Origin: Firmicutes bacterium UBA995
GTDB lineage: Bacteria > Bacillota > Sulfobacillia > UBA995
Length of the DNA: 7,826 nt
Direction: 5' to 3'
Assembly: GCA_002291985.1 (NCBI GenBank)
Contig: DBBB01000109.1
Coordinates: 737 to 8,562 of the forward strand
Positions 1 through 6,301 of the stretch are shown here, piece by piece; the stretch's first letter is position 1; each line of letters opens with the position of its first letter. Made by a program: the position numbers and the translations under genes. Below the pieces are notes generated by a model. That model did not search any database. It saw only the letters and a list, made by a program, of their open reading frames with translations, and was not told the DNA's origin.

Positions 1-651
1 CTGTTCTTCGGGTCGGTGTTCACCGCCCTGTATCTATCCCAGCGCTACGGCAGCCTGCTCGACCGGGCGATGGTGGCGCTGGCGCCCACCTCGGCCGCGC
101 CCGGGTGGTTCTACGGCATCTTCCTGATCGTCATCTTCGCTGCCCTCTTGCGCGTGTTGCCCTTCGGGGGGATGGTCGCCGTGCCCCCGCCGGCCGACCG
201 GTTGGCCTATGCTTTGAGTCTGCTACGGCACCTTGTGCTGCCGGTAAGCGCGATCGTGCTCAGCGCCATCTTCCAGGCCGTGTATTACTGGCGCACGTTC
301 TTCCTGATCTATTCCCGGGAAGATTACGTGGAGTTGGCACGGGCCAAGGGCCTCCCCTCGGCCACGGTCGAGCGCCGTTACATCCTGCGCCCGACCCTGC
401 CGGCCATCGTCACCAGCTTCGCCCTCACCCTGATCGCCTTGTGGATGGGCGCCATCGTGCTGGAGACCGTGTTCCATTGGCCGGGACTGGGCCGGCTGAT
501 GTTCCAGGCCATCGGGACGTTCGACACCCCCGTGATCGTGGGGGCGGTGGTCATTTACGCTTACTTGCTGGCCGTGACCGTGTTTGTGCTGGATATCGTG
601 TACGCCATGCTCGATCCGCGGGTGCTGGTCGAAGGGAGGAGAGGGGGATGA
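1..651 (+). CDS. Dpp/Opp-type ABC transporter permease, DppB-like (5' partial)
   Basis: Inner-membrane permease of a dipeptide/oligopeptide importer, C-terminal 216 residues only; the reading frame is open to base 1, so the true start lies upstream (the GTG at 16 is not a credible start). Visible parts are hydrophobic segments at about residues 37-54, 78-96, 137-157 and 178-204, and the cytoplasmic EAA coupling loop at about 108-136 with the core DYVELARAKG, which contacts the ATPases. The ending YAMLDPRV is the usual C-terminus of DppB-type permeases. The stop codon overlaps the ATG of the second permease as ATGA (648-651), which implies translational coupling. The family is secure from the EAA loop and context. 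The substrate (dipeptide, oligopeptide, nickel or other) cannot be read from the permease. Confidence 0.93.
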   Translation: MFFGSVFTALYLSQRYGSLLDRAMVALAPTSAAPGWFYGIFLIVIFAALLRVLPFGGMVAVPPPADRLAYALSLLRHLVLPVSAIVLSAIFQAVYYWRTFFLIYSREDYVELARAKGLPSATVERRYILRPTLPAIVTSFALTLIALWMGAIVLETVFHWPGLGRLMFQAIGTFDTPVIVGAVVIYAYLLAVTVFVLDIVYAMLDPRVLVEGRRGG

Positions 652-1991
652 GCGGCTTGCGGGCGCGCTTGCGGGAGCTTCGCCGCTACCCATCGGCCAT
701 GATCGGCATGGGCATGATCGGCGTGCTGATAGTGGTGGCCTTGTCGGCCGTCGTCTTTGTGCCCTATCGCGAGGCCGTCCGCCTGTGGATGGGGGGCGAA
801 GACGTGTGGGCGGAAAGCCCTCGCCTGGCCCGTCCCGTCTGGTTCAACTGGTTATCGCGGGAGCAGGCGCCACCGACCCTGGTGGTGGACAGCGCCGCCG
901 ACCCGGAGACGAAACAGCGGGTGGAGTACGAGGAGGGCGAGGCCGACGTCACCATCACCCTGGGCTTCGATTTCCCCTACGACCGGTTTCCCAGCGAACT
1001 CGCCCTGTTCCTGTCGGGGAAATACCGGGAGGTCCAGCCCTTCGCCGGCCTGATCTGGCGCATGCCGGACGGCCGCGAGTTCCACCTGCCCGCGCGCGCG
1101 GTGGGGGAGCGCCACGTGTATCTCATATCCCAGGATGAGGAGGTTCGCTGGCAGGTTGGCGGACTGGCCCCCGAAGTCGGCCTGTTCGCCGAGGAGGGTT
1201 CGGATCCCCCCCGGGTGCTCAAGGGACGCTACGAGCTGGTGGTTGAGGGCATGACTTTCGAAGCGGCCTCCGACCTCGATGCCCGGCTGGTGGTGTACGG
1301 GCGAGTGCATGGCATCGCCGGCACCGATCACCTGCGCCGGGACATCACCATCGCCCTGCTCTGGGGAACCCCCGTCGCGCTGATGTTCGGCTTGCTGGCG
1401 GCGGTCGGGTCTACCACCGTCACCATGATCGTCGCCGCCGTCGGCACCTGGTACGGGCGGTCGGTTGATGCCATGGTGCAGCGGCTGACCGAGGTCTCCA
1501 TGATCCTGCCCATGCTCCCCATCTTGATCATGATCGGTACCCTCTATACCCGCAGCATCTGGGCGATCTTGGGCATGGTGATCTTGCTCAGTATTTTTGG
1601 CGCCGCCCAGAAGGTTTACCGGGCGATGTTCCTGCAGATCAAGGAGGCGCCGTATATCGAGGCCGCCCGCGCCTATGGCGCCAGCAACCCCCGGCTGGTG
1701 TTCCTGTACCTGATCCCGAGGGTAATACCCGTGCTGGTGCCCCAGTTCGTCAGCTTGATACCCGCCTATGTGTTCCTCGAGGCCACCTTGTCCTTCCTCG
1801 GCCTGGGCGATCCGCTGGTGCCCACCTGGGGGAAGGTGATAGAGGATGCCTTCCGTAACGGAGCCCTGTACATGGGCCACTACTACTGGGTCATGGCCCC
1901 TTCGGTGCTCCTCATATTCACCGGGCTGGGCTTTGCCATGCTGGGGTTCGCCCTTGACCGGATCTTCAACCCGAGGCTGAGGGAGCAGTGA
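648..1991 (+). CDS. Dpp/Opp-type ABC transporter permease, DppC-like, with large extracytoplasmic insertion
   Basis: Second permease subunit, 447 residues, against roughly 300 for ordinary DppC/OppC. The start is ATG 648, with GGGAGGAG at 634-641 six bases upstream and a 4-base overlap with the previous stop; the frame stays open further upstream, but that stretch belongs to the first permease. Residues 17-39 form the first membrane helix. Residues ~40-222 are polar, with alternating hydrophobic/charged stretches suggesting beta strands, and should lie outside the membrane. The canonical DppC core resumes with GIAGTDHLRRDITIALLWG (222-240), matching the family's GTDxxGRD motif. The EAA loop is at 336-358 (YIEAARAYGA, then LIPRVIP), followed by SFLGLG at 382-387 and a last helix at ~415-437. 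The insertion resembles nothing I can name. Role: pairs with the DppB-like subunit to form the translocation path. Confidence 0.93.
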   Translation: MSGLRARLRELRRYPSAMIGMGMIGVLIVVALSAVVFVPYREAVRLWMGGEDVWAESPRLARPVWFNWLSREQAPPTLVVDSAADPETKQRVEYEEGEADVTITLGFDFPYDRFPSELALFLSGKYREVQPFAGLIWRMPDGREFHLPARAVGERHVYLISQDEEVRWQVGGLAPEVGLFAEEGSDPPRVLKGRYELVVEGMTFEAASDLDARLVVYGRVHGIAGTDHLRRDITIALLWGTPVALMFGLLAAVGSTTVTMIVAAVGTWYGRSVDAMVQRLTEVSMILPMLPILIMIGTLYTRSIWAILGMVILLSIFGAAQKVYRAMFLQIKEAPYIEAARAYGASNPRLVFLYLIPRVIPVLVPQFVSLIPAYVFLEATLSFLGLGDPLVPTWGKVIEDAFRNGALYMGHYYWVMAPSVLLIFTGLGFAMLGFALDRIFNPRLREQ

Positions 1992-2950
1992 TGGAACAAC
2001 TACTACGCGTCGAGGACCTGTGTCTGTATTTCCAGACCACCATGGGTCCGGTACAGGCGGTTGACGGCGTCAGTTTCGAGTTGCCCCGGGGCGTGAGTCT
2101 CGCCGTCATCGGCGAGTCCGGGTGCGGCAAGACTTCGCTGGCCCGGGCCGTATTGCGGCTGCTTCCCCGGAACGTCCACACGCACAGCGGCCGGGTATAC
2201 CTCCACGGCACCGACGTGATGCAGCTCGACAACGAGCGCTTCCGCCGCGAGGTGCGCTGGCTGCGCGCGGCCATGGTCCCGCAGGCATCGATGAACGCCC
2301 TGAACCCGGTGATTCGGGTAGGCGATCAGGTGGCCGAGCCGCTGCTGCTGCACCGCCGGGCGCACGACAAGCGCGAGGCGCTGGAGCGGGCGAGGGATGC
2401 ATTCTGCCTGGTGGGAGTGCCGGTGGACTTCCTGCACCGGTATGCCTTCGAGCTGTCGGGAGGCATGCGCCAGCGGGTGGCCATCGCCATGGCCCTGGTG
2501 ACGCGGCCGGATCTGGTCGTGCTGGACGAGCCGACCAGCGCCCTGGACGTCCTCACCCAGGCCAACCTGATGAACGTGCTGAAGGGGATCAAGCGCGACG
2601 CGGGGATCACCTTCATCCTCATCACCCATGACATCGCTACTTCCAGCGAACTGGCCGACCGGGTGGCGGTGATGTACGCGGGCCAACTGGTGGAGGTGGC
2701 GGATGCCCGTGATTTCTACCTGAATCCGAGCCATCCCTACTCGCGCAAGCTCATGGCCAGCGTGCCTACCCTGCGCCAGGAGAAGCGGCTGGAGTTCATC
2801 CCCGGCCGGCCGCCCAGCCTGCTCGATCCCCCGACCGGTTGTCGCTTCAAGGATCGTTGCCCGTCGCGCTTCGAGCGCTGCGAGGAAATGCCGCCGCTCC
2901 GGGAGATCGGCAAGGAACGGCGACTGGTGAGGTGCTGGCTCAATGGGTGA
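1991..2950 (+). CDS. Dpp/Opp-type ABC transporter ATP-binding protein, DppD-like
   Basis: Cytoplasmic ATPase, 319 residues, that powers peptide import with its DppF-like partner. ATG 1991 is preferred over the GTG immediately before it: it forms a TGATG overlap with the permease stop, and GAGGGAG (1979-1985) lies five bases upstream. All nucleotide-binding elements are intact: Walker A GESGCGKTS (41-49), Q-loop Q98, signature LSGGM (155-159), Walker B LVVLDEP (175-181, with D179 and E180) and switch H213. The C-terminal oligopeptide/dipeptide extension has cysteines at 284, 290, 297 and 315 in the CX5CX6C...C pattern. In characterised DppD-type proteins equivalent cysteines bind a [4Fe-4S] cluster; cluster binding here is inference. 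DppD rather than DppF is assigned from gene order and sequence style (for example MVPQASMNALNPV). Confidence 0.94.
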   Translation: MEQLLRVEDLCLYFQTTMGPVQAVDGVSFELPRGVSLAVIGESGCGKTSLARAVLRLLPRNVHTHSGRVYLHGTDVMQLDNERFRREVRWLRAAMVPQASMNALNPVIRVGDQVAEPLLLHRRAHDKREALERARDAFCLVGVPVDFLHRYAFELSGGMRQRVAIAMALVTRPDLVVLDEPTSALDVLTQANLMNVLKGIKRDAGITFILITHDIATSSELADRVAVMYAGQLVEVADARDFYLNPSHPYSRKLMASVPTLRQEKRLEFIPGRPPSLLDPPTGCRFKDRCPSRFERCEEMPPLREIGKERRLVRCWLNG

Positions 2951-3935
2951 GGCGACCAACGGAGACATCTTGCTGTCCACGCACGACTTGCATACGTGGT
3001 TTGAACTGAGGCGTTGGGGCATATTCCGGGTTGGCTGGGTTCAGGCGGTCGATGGGGTGGATTTCCAACTCGGACGGGGCGAGGCGGTGGCGGTGGTCGG
3101 GGAGAGTGGCTGCGGCAAGACTACCCTCGCCCGGACCATCCTGGGGCTACACCCGCCGACGAGGGGGGAAATCCGCTTCGACGGCCGCGTCCTGAAAGGT
3201 GCGGCCACCCTCCGCTGGTATCGGCCGCACATCGGTTTCGTGCAGCAGGATCCCTACGGGGCGACGGCGCCCTTCCTGTCGGTGAAGCGCATCCTGGAGG
3301 AGCCGCTCGTGGTCCAGGGAGTCCGCGACCGCGCCGAGCGGATACATCGCATCCGTTCGGCGATGGAGCGGGTCAAGCTCACGCCGGTGGATGACTTCTT
3401 GAACAAGTTTCCCCATATGCTCAGCGGGGGACAACAGCAGCGAGTGGTCATCGCTCGGGCCAAGATCCTCGAGCCTCGCTTGATCGTGGCCGACGAGCCG
3501 GTGTCGATGCTGGACGCGTCGGTTCGGGTGGAGATCCTCGAACTGCTGCGGGAACTTCAGCAGACATCCAACCTGAGCCTCATCTACATCACCCACGACC
3601 TGTCCACCGTGCGCTTCTTCACCCAGCGCATCCTGGTCATGTACGGGGGCAAGGTGATCGAGGAGGCGCCGGTGAAGTCGCTGTTGGGGGAACCGCTGCA
3701 CCCCTATACCCGGGCGCTGCTGGCGGGGATATCCGACCCCGATCCGGCCAACGCTTACGTGATGAGGGAAGTGCCGGCGGGCGAACCGCCGAGTCTCATG
3801 AACCCGCCGCGGGGTTGCCGCTTTCACCCCCGGTGTCCCTCGATGATCGCCAAGCTTTGCGATTGCCAGTCGCCACCGGTGCTCATGCCCCGGCCGGAGC
3901 ACCGGACGGCCTGCTGGCTATACCGGGAGGGTTAG
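2943..3935 (+). CDS. Dpp/Opp-type ABC transporter ATP-binding protein, DppF/OppF-like
   Basis: Second ATPase of the importer, 330 residues, expected to dimerise with the DppD-like subunit. It starts at ATG 2943, overlapping the preceding gene by 8 bases; only a modest GAGG (2929-2932) sits upstream, so expression probably depends on coupling. Walker A GESGCGKTT is at 53-61, the Q-loop is FVQQDP (Q102), the signature LSGGQQQR at 160-167, Walker B LIVADEP at 180-186 (D184, E185) and the switch histidine is H218. Residues 21-33 lengthen the first beta region (RRWGIFRVGWVQAVDGV), as often seen in DppF/OppF. The C-terminal extension has cysteines 292, 298, 306, 308 and 324, comparable to the Fe-S-type cluster of the partner. 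All ATPase residues are intact, so the protein should be functional. Confidence 0.94.
   Translation: MGEATNGDILLSTHDLHTWFELRRWGIFRVGWVQAVDGVDFQLGRGEAVAVVGESGCGKTTLARTILGLHPPTRGEIRFDGRVLKGAATLRWYRPHIGFVQQDPYGATAPFLSVKRILEEPLVVQGVRDRAERIHRIRSAMERVKLTPVDDFLNKFPHMLSGGQQQRVVIARAKILEPRLIVADEPVSMLDASVRVEILELLRELQQTSNLSLIYITHDLSTVRFFTQRILVMYGGKVIEEAPVKSLLGEPLHPYTRALLAGISDPDPANAYVMREVPAGEPPSLMNPPRGCRFHPRCPSMIAKLCDCQSPPVLMPRPEHRTACWLYREG
3925..3931 (+). promoter_or_regulatory. Shine-Dalgarno fixing a TTG start
   Basis: GGGAGGG lies inside the last codons of the DppF-like gene, five bases before TTG 3937. There is no ATG or GTG at a suitable distance, so this site is the main argument for a TTG start of the small membrane protein. 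Confidence 0.6.
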
Positions 3936-3936
3936 C

Positions 3937-4161
3937 TTGAATCCGCGTTCACTGCTGCTTGGGGGCGCCCTGCTCGTGCTGGTGGGGTGGGCGCTCCCCT
4001 TCTTGATGGTGGTCGGGGTGATCGGGCCGGGATTCGGCCTCAGCTTCTTGAGTTACGCCCTCTTGCTGGCGGGCATGATGATGGGGCTGGTTGGCTCCTT
4101 GATGTACGTGCACCGGCGCAGGCGCGCCGCGGAAGAGGGTTCGACAGGCGAGGGCGAGTAG
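3937..4161 (+). CDS. small two-helix membrane protein of unknown function, last gene of transporter operon
   Basis: A 74-residue protein I do not recognise. It starts at TTG 3937, one base after the DppF-like stop, with GGGAGGG (3925-3931) five bases ahead. Two hydrophobic segments, about residues 6-28 and 35-57, are joined by a short glycine-rich turn (IGPGFG). An RRRR-containing basic stretch (residues 59-64) and an acidic tail (EEGSTGEGE) follow. By the positive-inside rule the tail is cytoplasmic, giving a hairpin with both ends inside. The tight spacing places it in the transporter operon; it could be an accessory or stabilising subunit, or simply a co-transcribed gene. No catalytic motif is visible. 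The hydrophobic pattern, ribosome binding site and close packing argue that it is real. Confidence 0.72.
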   Translation: MNPRSLLLGGALLVLVGWALPFLMVVGVIGPGFGLSFLSYALLLAGMMMGLVGSLMYVHRRRRAAEEGSTGEGE

Positions 4162-4371
4162 GTCCTGGCCTACCGGAAGAGCACGAAGCTGATCACGCCT
4201 TCACCGAGGACCATCACTTGACCCCAGATCAGGAGGCGCCGGAACAACCGGGTGCGGTCCTCACCGGCAGGCGCGGCGGCAAGGCATAGTGCGCCGAGAA
4301 GGACAAGAGAGACGCGAAGCGAAGCAGTTGGACAAAGGGGAAGCGAGGAAGGGAGGAAGGGGGGAGGGCGC
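4162..4371 (+). other. 210-base intergenic region with 3' purine tract
   Basis: The only sizeable spacer in the window. It separates the transporter operon from the acyltransferase gene. I see no strong hairpin followed by a T-run: TAGG/CCTA (4159-4172) could form a weak stem but lacks the T-run. No convincing sigma-70 promoter is visible; TTGACC at 4218-4223 has no acceptable -10 at 17 bases. From about 4296 to 4370 the + strand is roughly 87% purine, ending in G-runs at 4337-4340, 4351-4353, 4359-4364 and 4366-4368, the last serving as ribosome binding site. The - strand has a 67-codon open frame (4373-4170) with two hydrophobic stretches; I do not call it a gene (see findings). Confidence 0.6.
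4359..4368 (+). promoter_or_regulatory. Shine-Dalgarno within a G-run cluster, fixing the GNAT start
   Basis: GGGGGGAGGG ends three bases before ATG 4372 and is the strongest ribosome binding match near any in-frame start of this gene. The same bases are the 3' G-runs of a possible long-loop G-quadruplex (4337-4368), so access to the site could depend on RNA structure; that is inference. Confidence 0.55.
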
Positions 4372-5172
4372 ATGCTGCGGATCGCCCGGGTCACCACGCT
4401 CCAGGAGTGCGCCGCCCTCGAGCCCCTGCAACGGGAGGTATGGAGCGGGCACCTGGTCCTGGCCGCACCCCACCTGTTCGCGTCGATCACCTGCGGCGGC
4501 ATCATCGTGGCCGCCTATGACGGAGAGCGGCCGGTCGGTTTCTGCTACGGGTTTCCCGCCCGCAAGCGGTGGTCGGTATGGCTTCATTCCCACATGCTGG
4601 CGGTGCTCCCTCCTTACCGGGGGCGAGACCTGGGATTCGGGCTCAAACTGGCCCAGCGCCAGGCGGCCCTCGAGGACGAGTATTCCGTGGTGAGTTGGAC
4701 CTTCGACCCCCTGCAGTACGTGAATGCCCGGTTGAACCTGGCCCGACTGGGAGCGGTGGGGACCGCCTACCTGGTGGACTACTATGGTCCCATGGACGAT
4801 CCCATGAACCGCGGTTTGCCGACCGACCGGATCCTGCTCGAATGGTCCGTCGCCTCTGCTGCCGTGGCCGAGCGGATCGCCCGACCTTCCGCCGGACCGG
4901 AGCCGGTGGGGGTTGCCGTCATCAATCGGATCACGCCGGAACGGGCCGGTAATCTCCAGTGTGCCGCTCCCGACCTGTCGCTCACCCATCCTCAACTGCT
5001 GCTACGCATCCCCACCGACTTCGCTGCCCTTCGCGGTCGCGATCCCGGGTTGGCGCGAGACTGGCGGCTCAAGACCCGCCAGGCGTTCTCCCATTACCTG
5101 GGTACGAGGTACCGGGCGGTCGATCTGTTTCCCGGACGGGATACCTGTACTTACCTGCTCGAAAAGGCATGA
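4372..5172 (+). CDS. GNAT-superfamily acyltransferase, COG3375-like; candidate amino acid N-succinyltransferase
   Basis: Predicted cytoplasmic acyl-CoA-dependent N-acyltransferase, 266 residues. ATG 4372 is chosen because of the strong ribosome binding site at 4359-4368; the frame remains open upstream to 4252, but that part encodes a low-complexity Arg/Gly/Glu stretch from the purine tract and looks non-coding. The GNAT core is at about 40-140: a beta strand GIIVAAYDGERPVGFCYGF, then motif A HMLAVLPPYRGRDLGFG, in which R85-x-x-G88-x-G90 is the acyl-CoA pyrophosphate-binding signature. A second block, TFDPLQYVNARLNLARLGAV (110-129), with NRGLPTDR (146-153), recalls the COG3375 group from memory. 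Only 7 bases separate it from the racemase-like gene, so they are probably co-transcribed. That pairing matches the known GNAT N-succinyltransferase/N-succinylamino acid racemase route, but the acyl donor and acceptor are inferred from context, not from motifs. Confidence 0.85.
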   Translation: MLRIARVTTLQECAALEPLQREVWSGHLVLAAPHLFASITCGGIIVAAYDGERPVGFCYGFPARKRWSVWLHSHMLAVLPPYRGRDLGFGLKLAQRQAALEDEYSVVSWTFDPLQYVNARLNLARLGAVGTAYLVDYYGPMDDPMNRGLPTDRILLEWSVASAAVAERIARPSAGPEPVGVAVINRITPERAGNLQCAAPDLSLTHPQLLLRIPTDFAALRGRDPGLARDWRLKTRQAFSHYLGTRYRAVDLFPGRDTCTYLLEKA

Positions 5173-5179
5173 CTCCCCG

Positions 5180-6289
5180 ATGAGAGTGGACGCTATCCGC
5201 CTGCGCCGGCTGAGGATTCCCCTGAAAGCGCCCTTCGTGACCAGTTTCGGCTGCCAGACGGTCCGGGACGTGGTGCTGGTTGAGGCCCAGGCCGGGACCG
5301 CCGCCGGCTGGGGCGAGGCGCCGGCTCTCACGGCGCCCCTGTACAACGAGGAGACGGTGGAGACGGCCTGGCACCTGCTCGAGGACTTCCTGGTCCCGGC
5401 CGTCCTGGGCCAGACGCTGAGCCATCCCTCCCGGGTAGCGGAACTGCTGCGGCCCTTCCGCCGTAACTACATCGCCAAGGCGGGCCTGGAAGGGGCAATA
5501 TGGGACTTGTGGGCTCGGGTCCAGGGCCAGCCCCTGGCCCAATTGCTGGGCGGGACGCGCGATCGGATCGCGGTGGGGGTCAGCCTGGGCATTGCCCCCA
5601 CGGTGGAGCACCTGCTGGACGAGGTAGCAGGCTTTCTTGACCGGGGATACCGGCGGATCAAGGTCAAGATCAAGCCAGGCTGGGATCTGGTACCGCTCTC
5701 GGCCATCCGCCATCGCTTCGGTTCCGTCCCCCTCATGGCTGACGCCAACTCCGCTTATGCTGTCTCTGACCTCCCCCACCTGCGGGCCCTCGATGGACTC
5801 GGACTGATGATGATCGAGCAGCCGCTGGCCCATGACGACCTCGTAGATCACGCCCGCCTTCAGTCCGAGCTTGCCACGCCTTTATGCCTGGATGAGTCGG
5901 TTTGTTCGCGGGACGACGCGCGGAAAGCCTTGGAGCTGGGCAGTTGCCGCATAATCAACATCAAGGCGGCACGGGTGGGTGGCCTCACCGAGGCCGTCGC
6001 CATCCATGATCTGTGCCGGGAGCGGGGGGTGCCGGTGTGGTGCGGGGGGATGTTGGAGACGGGCATCGGAAGGTGTCACAATCTGGCGCTGGCGTCCCTG
6101 CCGGGGTTCACCTTGCCCGGGGACGTCTCGGGCAGCGACCGGTACTGGGAGCGCGACCTGATCCGGCCGGAAGTGGTGGTCGACGCCGATGGCTACATCA
6201 CCCTGCCGGATTCACCGGGGCTGGGGCACGAGGTTGACCCGGACGAGATCGGCCGATGGATCGTGAGGGAACGGACGCTGACCGGTTGA
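5180..6289 (+). CDS. N-succinylamino acid racemase / o-succinylbenzoate synthase (enolase superfamily)
   Basis: Cytoplasmic Mg-dependent enzyme, 369 residues, the usual length of the NSAR/OSBS subfamily. It starts at ATG 5180, giving the normal N-terminus MRVDAIRLRRLRIPLKAPF; the frame is open further upstream but there overlaps the GNAT gene. The capping domain is ~1-125 and the barrel follows. Catalytic K161-V-K163 (IKVKIKPG), metal ligands D188 (MADAN), E213 (MIEQP) and D238 (CLDES), and the opposing base K262 (NIKAAR) are all present. R265, three residues after K262, matches the second-shell arginine linked to racemase activity (R266 in the Amycolatopsis enzyme). The C-terminal block WCGGMLETGIG...TLPGDVSGSDRYWERD is typical of this subfamily. 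No other men gene is visible and a GNAT gene precedes it, favouring racemisation of N-succinyl (or N-acyl) amino acids. OSBS activity in menaquinone synthesis, or both activities, cannot be excluded. It ends 12 bases before the convergent carboxypeptidase. Confidence 0.92.
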   Translation: MRVDAIRLRRLRIPLKAPFVTSFGCQTVRDVVLVEAQAGTAAGWGEAPALTAPLYNEETVETAWHLLEDFLVPAVLGQTLSHPSRVAELLRPFRRNYIAKAGLEGAIWDLWARVQGQPLAQLLGGTRDRIAVGVSLGIAPTVEHLLDEVAGFLDRGYRRIKVKIKPGWDLVPLSAIRHRFGSVPLMADANSAYAVSDLPHLRALDGLGLMMIEQPLAHDDLVDHARLQSELATPLCLDESVCSRDDARKALELGSCRIINIKAARVGGLTEAVAIHDLCRERGVPVWCGGMLETGIGRCHNLALASLPGFTLPGDVSGSDRYWERDLIRPEVVVDADGYITLPDSPGLGHEVDPDEIGRWIVRERTLTG

Positions 6290-6301
6290 CCGCGCCGTCG
6301 A

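Noticed and set aside
105..647. Upstream extension of the second permease frame (open from 105)
   Set aside because: It lies over the first permease in another frame, encodes an Arg/Gly/Pro-rich shadow sequence, and the ATG at 648 has an ideal ribosome binding site and the true first helix after it.
852..1880. Long antisense open frame (342 codons) within the DppC-like gene
   Set aside because: Composition rich in Gly, His, Gln and Asp, typical of antisense frames in GC-rich genes; no motif; the sense frame is clearly coding.
2003..3022. Long antisense open frame across the two ATPase genes
   Set aside because: Spans a gene junction opposite intact ATPase motifs and has shadow-like composition.
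4218..4246. Possible sigma-70 promoter (TTGACC as -35)
   Set aside because: The hexamer at the right distance is GGAACA, a poor -10; one half-match is not enough in this DNA.
4252..4371. Extended N-terminus of the GNAT protein
   Set aside because: Encodes a low-complexity charged stretch from the purine tract, and the strong ribosome binding site favours ATG 4372.
4913..5179. Extended N-terminus of the NSAR/OSBS enzyme
   Set aside because: Overlaps the GNAT coding region and would add 89 residues absent from the family; ATG 5180 gives the standard N-terminus.
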